8,191 nt of DNA from Methanosarcina sp. (GTDB taxonomy: Archaea > Halobacteriota > Methanosarcinia > Methanosarcinales > Methanosarcinaceae): contig JADGNM010000101.1 of NCBI GenBank assembly GCA_017883485.1, positions 1 to 8,191 on the forward strand, given 5' to 3'. The position numbers and the translations under genes were made by a program. The notes beneath the pieces were generated by a model. It was given only the letters and a program-made list of their open reading frames with translations, had not been told where the DNA came from and did not search any database. Of the stretch, positions 1 to 5,676 are shown piece after piece; position 1 is the stretch's first letter; every line of letters starts with the position of its first letter.

Positions 1-155
1 TATACTAAAAGGTCATTTTGTTGATATAAGGTTAATAAAATGTCCAATAGTCAAATATTATTGTCCTATATTGGCAGGGGTTCGAAATGTGCAATATATG
101 TAACATTCAACTTGATTATTAATGTGTGGATTTGCTCGAAGAGAAGTAGCAAAAA

Positions 156-164
156 TTATAAAAG
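156..164 (+). promoter_or_regulatory. TATA box for shikimate kinase; points to a leaderless mRNA
   Basis: TTATAAAAG is preceded by a purine run (AAAAA), which fits an archaeal BRE/TATA element. Its centre lies about 25 nt before the ATG at 185. Archaeal transcription usually starts about 25-27 nt downstream of the box centre, so the transcript would begin at or next to that ATG. No Shine-Dalgarno sequence precedes 185, as expected for a leaderless message. A weaker box (AATATATG, 93-100) would place a start near the upstream in-frame ATG at 122. Confidence 0.5.
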
Positions 165-184
165 AGCAGCGCATTTTGGGTCTA

Positions 185-1066
185 ATGACACTAGAAGGGC
201 AAGCCTGCGCGTCGGGAGCAGGAACCATAATAAACGCCATCGCTACCTGGAAGGGTGCAGCATTCGGGATCGATTTGAAGACCTTTGCTAAGGTTAAGCT
301 TTCAGAAAGCGAAGCCGGGATTTCAGGTTCCATTGAGGAGATGCCTGAAGGAGATGCCAGTCTTATAGAGCGCTGCGTCGAACTGGTCCTCAAAAAGTAC
401 GGGCTTGAGTTAGGAGGTATGGTAAGGACGAGAAGTGAAATCCCTCTTGCAGGAGGGCTCAAAAGTAGCAGTGCCGCAGCAAATGCGTCAGTTCTTGCAA
501 CCCTCCGCGCAATCGATAAGACCCTTCCTCCTCTTGAAGTCGTGAAAATCGGAGTAAGGGCTGCAAAAGAAGTAGGAGTTACAATAACCGGAGCTTTTGA
601 TGACGCATGTGCTTCTTTCCTTGGAGGAGTTGTTATTACGAACAACCTGAATATGGAGCTGATCAGGCGCGAAGAAATTGAATCAAAAGTTCTTATATTT
701 GCTCCTGAAAGTAAGGCTTTCAGTGCGGATACCAATGTGAAACGTTCCCGATTGATTGCTCCGTTTGTAGAACTTGCATACAGTCTTGCCCTGGATGGTG
801 ATTATGAACGTGCTATGACATTGAATGGCTTTCTCTACTGTGGGGTTCTTGGCTTTGACACTGAGCATATGCTTCGAGCTCTTGAGTGCGGAGTAAAAGG
901 AGTTAGCCTATCAGGAACAGGCCCTTCATATGCAGCACTTGTAAGGGATGATCAGATAAAAGAGCTGAAATCTGCCTGGGAGAGCTGTGGGATGGAAGGC
1001 AGGGTCATTGAGACCAGAATAAGTAACAAAGATGCAATATCTTTATACAGGGAGGGTTTCGCTTGA
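185..1066 (+). CDS. aroK: Shikimate kinase, archaeal GHMP-kinase type
   Basis: This enzyme phosphorylates shikimate to shikimate-3-phosphate with ATP, in the cytoplasmic pathway to chorismate. It has 293 residues and belongs to the GHMP superfamily (galactokinase, homoserine kinase, mevalonate kinase, phosphomevalonate kinase), which replaces the unrelated bacterial P-loop AroK in archaea. Visible motifs are the ATP-binding PLAGGLKSSSAAA at residues 87-99, the GAFDDACASFLGG segment at 136-148, and the C-terminal glycine motif SLSGTGPSYA at 241-250. The frame is open back to an ATG at 122. I chose 185 because family members begin at MTLEGQA and because a TATA box sits at leaderless distance from it. 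The stop codon overlaps the start of the next gene (TTGA), so the two are probably cotranscribed and translationally coupled. The family assignment is very secure; the exact start is slightly less so. Confidence 0.95.
   Translation: MTLEGQACASGAGTIINAIATWKGAAFGIDLKTFAKVKLSESEAGISGSIEEMPEGDASLIERCVELVLKKYGLELGGMVRTRSEIPLAGGLKSSSAAANASVLATLRAIDKTLPPLEVVKIGVRAAKEVGVTITGAFDDACASFLGGVVITNNLNMELIRREEIESKVLIFAPESKAFSADTNVKRSRLIAPFVELAYSLALDGDYERAMTLNGFLYCGVLGFDTEHMLRALECGVKGVSLSGTGPSYAALVRDDQIKELKSAWESCGMEGRVIETRISNKDAISLYREGFA
1051..1056 (+). promoter_or_regulatory. Shine-Dalgarno GGAGGG that fixes a TTG start
   Basis: GGAGGG lies inside the last codons of shikimate kinase, 6 nt before TTG at 1063. 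There is no ATG or GTG in a comparable position, so this ribosome binding site identifies the TTG as the initiation codon of the chorismate-mutase-like gene. Confidence 0.75.
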
Positions 1067-1350
1067 GCGAGCTTGAAGCTGTCCGTAACGAAATTAAAGA
1101 AATCGATATGGAAATCCTTGCTCTTATTGGAAAAAGAGTCAATCTGGCTGAGAAGGTGCTTGAATCAAAAAGAATAAACGGAACTTCAATAAATGACCAT
1201 AAACAAAATGAGATGGTAATCAACAGGGCCTTAAATGCGGCAACCGAGCTCAATCTTGATGTGGGATCCGTAAAAGCTATCTTCGAGATTCTTATCAGGA
1301 TGAGTATTGAACGCCAGAACGAATTGAGTGGCAGGGGAAGTCTGCCCTGA
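1063..1350 (+). CDS. Chorismate mutase family protein (AroQ class), with active-site substitutions
   Basis: Family members rearrange chorismate to prephenate, the branch point to phenylalanine and tyrosine. This 95-residue all-helical protein matches a monofunctional AroQ-type domain along its length. Aligned by eye to the E. coli mutase domain, Arg8, Arg25, Lys36, Asp45, Ser81 and Gln85 correspond to the active-site residues Arg11, Arg28, Lys39, Asp48, Ser84 and Gln88. The Arg51-Glu52 pair, however, is replaced by Gln48-Asn49 in the segment NDHKQNE. Fold and family are clear, but full catalytic activity is not guaranteed. It starts at TTG, overlaps the shikimate kinase stop by 4 nt, and has a good ribosome binding site, so it is almost certainly in that operon. 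The pathway context supports a role in aromatic amino acid synthesis, as enzyme or partner subunit. Confidence 0.85.
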   Translation: MSELEAVRNEIKEIDMEILALIGKRVNLAEKVLESKRINGTSINDHKQNEMVINRALNAATELNLDVGSVKAIFEILIRMSIERQNELSGRGSLP

Positions 1351-1370
1351 CCGCCGCAGAGGAGCGATAA

Positions 1371-1784
1371 ATGGTCGATATTTCGGTAATTATGGGTTCC
1401 GAATCTGACAGGTCGATAGCTAACCGTGCGTTAACCGTGCTCGAGAAAAGCAGATACACTTACGAAGTAATGGTTATTTCCGCTCACAGGAACCCGGATG
1501 AGCTTGACAGGTATATCTCAAGCACTGACGCAAAAGTTTTTATTGCAATCGCAGGTCTATCGGCAGCTCTTCCCGGAGTTTTAGCTTCCAGGACTACAAA
1601 ACCTGTAATAGGAGTCCCGGTGAGTGCAAAGCTTGGAGGGCTCGATGCTCTGCTTTCGATAGCCCAGATGCCTGCGGGAGTACCTGTCGGAAGTGTAGGG
1701 ATCGATAACGGTGCAAATGGTGCATATCTTGCCCTGAGAATCCTGGATTTAATTGAGGTTTACAATAGAAAAGAATTTCTTTAG
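1371..1784 (+). CDS. purE: PurE-family 5-(carboxyamino)imidazole ribonucleotide mutase / AIR carboxylase, short form
   Basis: PurE proteins form carboxyaminoimidazole ribonucleotide (CAIR) in purine synthesis, either from N5-CAIR (class I) or from AIR plus CO2 (class II). The 137 residues show the N-terminal VIMGSESD (6-13), the SAHRNP motif (37-42) with the catalytic-type His39, the AGLSAALPG loop (61-69), and VPVSAKLGG...[10 protein letters not shown] (82-107). The usual second histidine of the AGGAAHLPG-type loop is alanine here (Ala66). The chain also ends early compared with about 160 residues in bacterial PurE, lacking most of the C-terminal helix. The start has AGAGGAGC-like purine-rich RBS sequence at 1358-1366, 20 nt after the chorismate-mutase stop, so it probably shares the same transcript. 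Whether it is the main PurE or a diverged paralogue cannot be decided from this window. Confidence 0.88.
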   Translation: MVDISVIMGSESDRSIANRALTVLEKSRYTYEVMVISAHRNPDELDRYISSTDAKVFIAIAGLSAALPGVLASRTTKPVIGVPVSAKLGGLDALLSIAQMPAGVPVGSVGIDNGANGAYLALRILDLIEVYNRKEFL

Positions 1785-1820
1785 AGAAGATATTTTAAAG
1801 TAACTTCCTTGTCTCGAAAA

Positions 1821-2492
1821 TCAGCTTTTGTCGACGAGTTTTGCTTCAAGGATTTTTAAGGAGCCGCTATCTCCTTCCCATTCGACTTCGCTTTTTACTA
1901 TCTCTATACGCTTCTTGTAGAAGGGAACGTCAAGGACAACAGTTTCGTATTCTCCGCCTTCTCCGGCCATATGGACCATGTACCTGCGGTGCAGCGCCTT
2001 TAGGTTTTCGATTGAGTTTACATTAATTGGACGGCCCAGCCAGGATTTGTCCAGACCTTCGGCTGCCACATGTACAATCCGGATATCCATCACTTTTGCC
2101 ATCTCGTAGAGCAGTTCTTCAGGGTTTCTATGCCAGAGAGGATTGTAAACTTTGAGCCCGAGAGAATCGCAGATCTTCTGCACTCTACCTGCCTGATACT
2201 GGGATTCAATAGCACCTACGGATATTCCATCTACATTCACTTTTTTCAGGGCAAGGGCCAGATCATCCAGCTCAAGTTCTTTGATTCCGCTGGACTGCTG
2301 CTGGATCAAGGGGATTTCACTTGCGGCTGAGATCAGTTCTACCATATGAAGGTTGACGGAATGAAACATGTAGGAATCGCGCCTTGCTGGAATAATACTA
2401 ATGAGGTGGGTGACCTCATGCCCTTCTTCAAAAGCCTTGTGAATGGCAAAAATCGAGTCCTTGCCGCCGGAAACTAGTGCTGCGAGTTTCAT
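1821..2492 (-). CDS. dph6: Dph6-type diphthine--ammonia ligase (PP-loop ATPase)
   Basis: This enzyme uses ATP and ammonium to convert diphthine on elongation factor 2 to diphthamide, the last step of that modification. The 223-residue form starts directly with the PP-loop domain: SGGKDS at residues 8-13, then an alpha-hydrolase-like nucleotide-binding fold. The family signature GEGGEYET is at 177-184, followed by LDVPFYKK. The frame is open back to an ATG at 2555, which would add 21 residues. That codon lies only about 10 nt from the centre of the TATA box at 2562-2570 and so probably upstream of the transcription start. ATG 2492 matches where the family begins; ATG 2498 is an alternative. 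It converges on purE with a 36-nt gap. It is on the same strand as the diphthine synthase gene about 2.2 kb upstream. Confidence 0.88.
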   Translation of the reverse strand: MKLAALVSGGKDSIFAIHKAFEEGHEVTHLISIIPARRDSYMFHSVNLHMVELISAASEIPLIQQQSSGIKELELDDLALALKKVNVDGISVGAIESQYQAGRVQKICDSLGLKVYNPLWHRNPEELLYEMAKVMDIRIVHVAAEGLDKSWLGRPINVNSIENLKALHRRYMVHMAGEGGEYETVVLDVPFYKKRIEIVKSEVEWEGDSGSLKILEAKLVDKS

Positions 2493-2561
2493 CTGCATCC
2501 CATACGTCTTACTATCTCTTTCCGTACTTCCGAATTGTAACTCGTGGTTCATCATGTAATA

Positions 2562-2570
2562 TTTTATATA
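2562..2570 (-). promoter_or_regulatory. TATA box for dph6
   Basis: Read on the minus strand this is TATATAAAA, a strong archaeal TATA box preceded by an A-rich stretch. The expected transcription start is about 26 nt downstream, near 2540, giving a leader of about 48 nt to the ATG at 2492. It sits in the 55-nt gap after the nucleoside kinase gene, so dph6 can be transcribed independently of it. Confidence 0.6.
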
Positions 2571-2610
2571 CTTTTTGATTTTTCAGCCGTAAACTTTGGT
2601 AATCGCAAGC

Positions 2611-3510
2611 TCAGTATCCCTGCTCTAATTTTCCAAAATTGGCTTCGTAACGGGTTTTCATTTCTTCCCAGATTGGAAGGCCTGTCTGGCAGCCGCGCGT
2701 CTGTACGGCAAAAGAAGCTACAGTTGACCCTATTTTTCCGCATGTTGAAATTGAGTATTTTCTTGTAAAGGCTAACAGGAAACCTGCTCTGTAAGCGTCA
2801 CCTGCTCCTGTAGGATCAACGGCTTTAACAGAAACCACAGGAATTGCGAATTCTTCTTTATCTTTATAAATCCTGCTGCCCTCAGCATCGTATGTGACTA
2901 CGATAATGTCAATCATGGCTTTAAGTTCGGAGAAGCTTTTTCCGGTCATCTCAAGAACCCGCCTGATTTCGTGCCGGTTAGCAAAAAGGATATCAGTATG
3001 AGCAAGAATGAGTTCAAGTTTCTCCTTTGGATATGTGACAAGGTCCTGGCCCGGGTCAAAGGATACGAAACCGGCAACTTGCGCAATTTTTGCATTATAT
3101 ACGGAATCCGCAGTTGCCAGATGGACAAAATCCGCAGGTTCGGGTTCCAGTTCTTTGAATTTTGAGGAGGCACCCCAGTAAAAGTAGGTTGTCTGGTTTT
3201 TTTCTTTATCGGTGAAAACGAACGCCTTAGAAATTTTTTTGTCTTCGAGCCTATAAAGGCGGGAAAGGTCAACGCACGCGTTTGTAAGGATTTTCTCGTA
3301 TCCGGAACTTGCAAAATCCGTACCAACAGGTGAAATCAGCTGGCTTTTTCCGCCCAGCCTTGCGATGGCAAACGCAATGTTGGCAGCTCCTCCACCCGGG
3401 TATTCTTCGTAATCGATGACAGGGGAAGATTCGTTTTTTCCTGCAATTTTTTCAACATCTACGATATAATCAAGGGCGGTATGCCCTACAACGGAAATAA
3501 TTCTGTCCAT
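2611..3510 (-). CDS. PfkB/ribokinase-family nucleoside kinase
   Basis: This is an ATP-dependent kinase of the ribokinase fold, 299 residues and full length. Signature 1 is the glycine-rich EYPGGGAANIAFAIARLGG region at 36-54. The metal-linked N-x-x-E motif is NRHE at 178-181. Signature 2 is DPTGAGDAYRAGFL at 232-245, with the catalytic aspartate at 238. The start (VVGHTALDYI), the FYWGAS segment (110-115), SFDPGQDL (150-157) and RGCQTGLPIW near the C-terminus resemble the archaeal nucleoside kinase typified by MJ0406 of Methanocaldococcus, which phosphorylates nucleosides such as cytidine, inosine and guanosine. Nucleoside salvage is therefore the best guess, but substrate cannot be read from sequence in this family; a sugar kinase remains possible. 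A GAGG ribosome binding site precedes the ATG by 7 nt. Confidence 0.88.
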   Translation of the reverse strand: MDRIISVVGHTALDYIVDVEKIAGKNESSPVIDYEEYPGGGAANIAFAIARLGGKSQLISPVGTDFASSGYEKILTNACVDLSRLYRLEDKKISKAFVFTDKEKNQTTYFYWGASSKFKELEPEPADFVHLATADSVYNAKIAQVAGFVSFDPGQDLVTYPKEKLELILAHTDILFANRHEIRRVLEMTGKSFSELKAMIDIIVVTYDAEGSRIYKDKEEFAIPVVSVKAVDPTGAGDAYRAGFLLAFTRKYSISTCGKIGSTVASFAVQTRGCQTGLPIWEEMKTRYEANFGKLEQGY

Positions 3511-3594
3511 TTAGTTTCCTCTTTTTTTGGATCTTAGGAGAGCCAGAAGTCTTTCAGGTTGGATATTCCTAAAAGCTAGATAAGAAGCCGCCTG

Positions 3595-3602
3595 AAATAT
3601 AT
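3595..3602 (-). promoter_or_regulatory. Possible TATA box for the nucleoside kinase
   Basis: On the minus strand AATATATT/ATATATTT lies about 88 nt before the kinase ATG and would give a leader of about 60 nt. It is in the 162-nt gap after the DUF555 gene. AT-rich sequence makes chance matches likely. Confidence 0.3.
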
Positions 3603-3672
3603 TCTATTACGGAGTTTCTAATAGATTTTGGGAAGAAAATATTCTTTTGACAAAACTCAGGAAAATAGCTGC

Positions 3673-4068
3673 TCATTTGCCTGTTTTGCTTGCCTTGTTC
3701 TTCTGCTGCTCACCCTTATCTCCTGACCGTTCGAATTCAGTAACTTCTAAAACTGTCAGCGGAATGTCACGGAGAGATTTTCCTATCACGGATTTTGCGA
3801 TCCTTTCCGCGTGTTCTGCAGATTCGGCATCAAAAACCTTCATCTCAAAAATAAGTCCAACAAGAGCGGTATTTGCTGCTATGAAAACACTGCTGAAAGG
3901 CTCCCCGCATACCGGGCAGGAAGTGGTTCCCACATCGACCTCCACAAAATCCAGTTTAGGGTTCAGGCGCTTTCCAGCTTCGGAAATTGCTACTCCTATT
4001 GCGTCATCAGCAGTCTTTACATCTCTAACCAACCAAGCTGCTTCAAGTACTACATGAAAGTTCTTCAT
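3673..4068 (-). CDS. DUF555 / UPF0212 family protein, function unknown
   Basis: This is a conserved archaeal protein of unknown function, 131 residues. The opening [17 protein letters not shown], the segment [19 protein letters not shown], the motif CPVCGEP (Cys51 and Cys54) and the region [23 protein letters not shown] are characteristic of the family. A single CXXC pair could bind zinc only with other ligands or across a dimer; this is inference. No signal peptide or membrane segment is visible. The last 20 residues are lysine- and glutamine-rich and look like a disordered, lineage-specific tail. The start is fixed by a strong ribosome binding site, GGTGGAG (4074-4080), 5 nt before the ATG. 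The gene lies in a same-strand block with dphB, DUF357, a nucleoside kinase and dph6, which hints at a translation or nucleotide role without proving it. Confidence 0.85.
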   Translation of the reverse strand: MKNFHVVLEAAWLVRDVKTADDAIGVAISEAGKRLNPKLDFVEVDVGTTSCPVCGEPFSSVFIAANTALVGLIFEMKVFDAESAEHAERIAKSVIGKSLRDIPLTVLEVTEFERSGDKGEQQKNKASKTGK

Positions 4069-4273
4069 TATTTCTCCACCGCAACCATTAGTTTACATGT
4101 TTTTCAAGAATATTTCCTTTCAGGAAAAGTTTTTACGGAACCTACGAATAGAGTAAAACATATAAATCGTCTCTGTTCGAATAGTATTTTATAGACTTTA
4201 GTTTTTATATGGTTTTTCAGTTAAGCTTTTAGTTTCTAGTTCCAGGCTCTTTAATTGATTTACCAGGGACTGT
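4069..4273. other. Intergenic leader region of the DUF555 gene
   Basis: I see no gene on either strand in this stretch. It contains the three TATA-like boxes on the minus strand and a perfect hairpin, TTTCCT-TTC-AGGAAA, at 4113-4127. With a start near 4137 the hairpin would lie within the first 25 nt of the DUF555 mRNA. On the plus strand the hairpin is followed by TTTTT, but no plus-strand gene leads into it. Confidence 0.5.
4159..4167 (-). promoter_or_regulatory. Candidate TATA box for the DUF555 gene
   Basis: On the minus strand ATTTATATG gives a predicted transcription start near 4137 and a leader of about 68 nt. Further TATA-like elements lie upstream at 4186-4193 (CTATAAAA) and 4203-4210 (ATATAAAA), so the true promoter could be any of the three. 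Confidence 0.35.
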
Positions 4274-4360
4274 CTACTCTCTCCAAGTCCGGGTTTCGAG
4301 ATTTTTCGGTTCTTTTTTCTTCGATCCCTCTGTCTTCTTACGGATCTTTTTTTCTTTCAT
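4274..4360 (-). CDS. Possible small lysine-rich ORF, 28 residues
   Basis: An ATG overlaps the DUF357 stop codon (ATGA) and opens a frame of 28 codons ending in TAG. The product would be strongly basic, with nine lysines and three arginines against five glutamates, and no hydrophobic segment. It starts MKEKKIRKKTEGS and ends TRTWRE. The 4-nt overlap suggests translational coupling, and no separate Shine-Dalgarno sequence is visible. I recognise no family. The purine-rich minus strand here could produce lysine codons by chance, so this is only a candidate. Confidence 0.25.
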   Translation of the reverse strand: MKEKKIRKKTEGSKKKEPKNLETRTWRE

Positions 4361-4638
4361 ATGGTAAAAAGAGTCTCGTCATCCACTGTAAAGACACCAA
4401 GTTTTACTCCAGCATCAAGCCAGGCATGCCCATAGCTGAAGGAGGCAAGTGCATTTACAGGGTCTCCCGCATCAAGAAAATATAAGCCGTCCTTATAGTA
4501 AGCTTCAGCCATTGTGTAATAATCCTTTGCAACGGCATACATATGGGATTCAGGGATAGGGGAATATTTTACTTTCTGGAGTGCTCTTTTTAACATGTCT
4601 TCATATTTTTTGACCTTTTCATTCAAATCCACAGGCAT
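4357..4638 (-). CDS. DUF357 family protein, function unknown
   Basis: This small archaeal protein has 93 residues and no known function. It looks entirely helical: LNEKVKKYEDMLKRALQKV at the N-terminus, then AKDYYTMAEAYYKDGLYFLDAGD, then the most conserved segment ALASFSYGHAWLDAGVKLG (63-81). The last two helices resemble a tetratricopeptide-type hairpin, which would suit protein binding. I chose ATG 4638; a GTG at 4647 would add three residues. AGTGATT just before 4638 resembles the archaeal ribosome binding site and overlaps that GTG. Immediately upstream lie four copies of an 11-bp repeat, then the dphB stop codon, so the gene probably follows dphB on the same transcript. Adjacency to dphB suggests, but does not show, a link to diphthamide or translation. 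Confidence 0.82.
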   Translation of the reverse strand: MPVDLNEKVKKYEDMLKRALQKVKYSPIPESHMYAVAKDYYTMAEAYYKDGLYFLDAGDPVNALASFSYGHAWLDAGVKLGVFTVDDETLFTI

Positions 4639-4658
4639 CTTAATCACTTGGAGATGAG

Positions 4659-4702
4659 TTGAGAGTTATTTGAGAGTTATTTGAGAGTTATTTGAGAGTT
4701 AT
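4659..4702. repeat. Four perfect tandem copies of an 11-bp unit
   Basis: TTGAGAGTTAT occurs four times head to tail without a mismatch at 4659-4669, 4670-4680, 4681-4691 and 4692-4702. The array fills the 81-nt gap between dphB and the DUF357 gene and ends 21 nt before the chosen DUF357 ATG. On the coding strand of these genes it reads (ATAACTCTCAA)4. It is not a CRISPR array, since there are no spacers. The copy number could vary by replication slippage. Confidence 0.95.
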
Positions 4703-4719
4703 ATTTGTTCATCTTTAGT

Positions 4720-5514
4720 CTAGTCTTCCATAAGCCCTATGGGACCTCCTGCAAGCTTAACAAGTGCTTCAGCTTCAAGAAAGTGCAGCTTTCCAGGGAT
4801 TACAAGGATATGGAGAGGTTTTCCAAAATCAAAAGCTTTCAACTTTTCTGCATAATCAGCTTTTACGTCCGGTTTTTCCGAGCCTGCTCTGGCTATACCA
4901 ACTGCAATGGTGCTATACATAAGCTTTCCTCCTCTTTTTTCTTCAATCTCAAGGAGAAGCTCAAGTGCAGTGTTCACGGTCATATAGCCTTTCTCGTTAT
5001 CTATGTCCAGAAAGACCAGGGTATGCAGGCCCATTTTGATATTTTGCTTAATAATGTCATAAGGAGTTTCCGAGATAACCCTTGTGCCCCGCCGACTTTC
5101 ATAAGGGTGAGGAATGCTTGCGGGTTTCCCGAAGCCATAGTTCTGCAGCCCTGTAAGCCCCGAGACGGCAGAGGCAATGGAAGCTCCGTGAATAAGGCGA
5201 GTCTCTATTCCTAACTGTTGGGCTCTCAAGCGCAGGTCCACGTGAGTTGTGGAGACCATTGTGTCTCCACCGGTTAGGAAACAAATATTTCTGTCTTTTG
5301 CTTCGATCAACCATTCGGGGTTCTGTTCCACATCCTCTCTTGAGAGCAAGCATACTTTTTTTCCATAGAGTTTTTCCATCTTTTCAAGACTCGTGCCCAT
5401 TAGACAGGAGGTATAGAACTCAGCATAAACCAGATCAGCTTCCCTTACAGCTTCAAGCCCCTTTAACGAAATATCATGTTCGTCAAAAAGGCCCAGCCCT
5501 ATGAATGTGAGCAT
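4720..5514 (-). CDS. dphB: Diphthine synthase (diphthamide biosynthesis methyltransferase)
   Basis: DphB (Dph5) uses S-adenosylmethionine to methylate the modified histidine of elongation factor 2, giving diphthine, the substrate for the Dph6 ligase. The 264 residues are the usual full length. The tetrapyrrole-methylase fold is evident: LTFIGLGLFDEHDISLKGLE at the N-terminus, AEFYTS (31-36), the SAM-binding FLTGGDTMVSTTH (79-91), IHGASIASAVSGLTGLQNYGFGK (108-130) and SIPHPYES (133-140). The start has no clear Shine-Dalgarno sequence. The gene is divergent from the thioredoxin gene, with a 162-nt shared upstream region. Downstream lie the 11-bp repeats and the DUF357 gene on the same strand. 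Identification is very secure. Confidence 0.96.
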   Translation of the reverse strand: MLTFIGLGLFDEHDISLKGLEAVREADLVYAEFYTSCLMGTSLEKMEKLYGKKVCLLSREDVEQNPEWLIEAKDRNICFLTGGDTMVSTTHVDLRLRAQQLGIETRLIHGASIASAVSGLTGLQNYGFGKPASIPHPYESRRGTRVISETPYDIIKQNIKMGLHTLVFLDIDNEKGYMTVNTALELLLEIEEKRGGKLMYSTIAVGIARAGSEKPDVKADYAEKLKAFDFGKPLHILVIPGKLHFLEAEALVKLAGGPIGLMED

Positions 5515-5577
5515 AGCCCGCTTTAGGGGTTTATTATCTTAAAGCTTTTTGTTAGAAGCATATTCTAAACTGTAATG

Positions 5578-5585
5578 AAATATAA
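5578..5585 (-). promoter_or_regulatory. Possible TATA box for dphB
   Basis: On the minus strand TTATATTT lies about 68 nt before the dphB ATG and would start transcription near 5556, giving a leader of about 42 nt. The predicted start falls inside the TTAGAA/TTCTAA inverted repeat at 5552-5568. Other AT-rich boxes nearby make the choice uncertain. Confidence 0.3.
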
Positions 5586-5615
5586 TTCTCCAGATTTATG
5601 GATATTCTCAAATTA

Positions 5616-5623
5616 TTTATATT
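5616..5623 (+). promoter_or_regulatory. TATA box for the thioredoxin-like gene
   Basis: TTTATATT centred near 5619 predicts a start near 5645 and a leader of about 32 nt, which contains the ribosome binding site AGAGGG (5666-5671), 5 nt before the ATG at 5677. Spacing is right for a standard archaeal promoter. Confidence 0.5.
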
Positions 5624-5676
5624 CGGAAACTGATAGAATAGGATGAGCTTTCAAATGCAGCTTTTAGAGGGTTTTT

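Noticed and set aside
79..90. GGTTCGAAA, resembling a tRNA T-loop
   Set aside because: The flanking bases do not form the T stem, and no acceptor, D or anticodon arm is present upstream.
40..291. 83-codon plus-strand frame at the left edge
   Set aside because: Most of it overlaps the start of shikimate kinase in another frame, and it has no recognisable domain or ribosome binding site.
58..735. 225-codon open frame on the minus strand
   Set aside because: It is antisense to the well-supported shikimate kinase gene and resembles no protein family; it is a shadow of that gene's codon usage.
3647..4057. 136-codon plus-strand frame, serine- and threonine-rich
   Set aside because: It is antisense to almost the whole DUF555 gene, which has strong family motifs and a strong ribosome binding site.
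4300..4356. T-rich plus-strand tracts as terminators of the minus-strand DUF357 gene
   Set aside because: On the minus strand these are A runs, so they cannot act as T-tract terminators for that gene, and no plus-strand gene leads into them.
4255..4485. 76-codon plus-strand frame
   Set aside because: It runs antisense into the DUF357 gene; its phenylalanine/serine richness simply mirrors the purine-rich minus strand.
4659..4702. CRISPR-like array
   Set aside because: The 11-bp units are directly abutting with no spacers, and no cas gene is present.
4705..5214. 169-codon plus-strand frame
   Set aside because: It lies antisense within dphB, whose identity is certain, and its composition is not protein-like.
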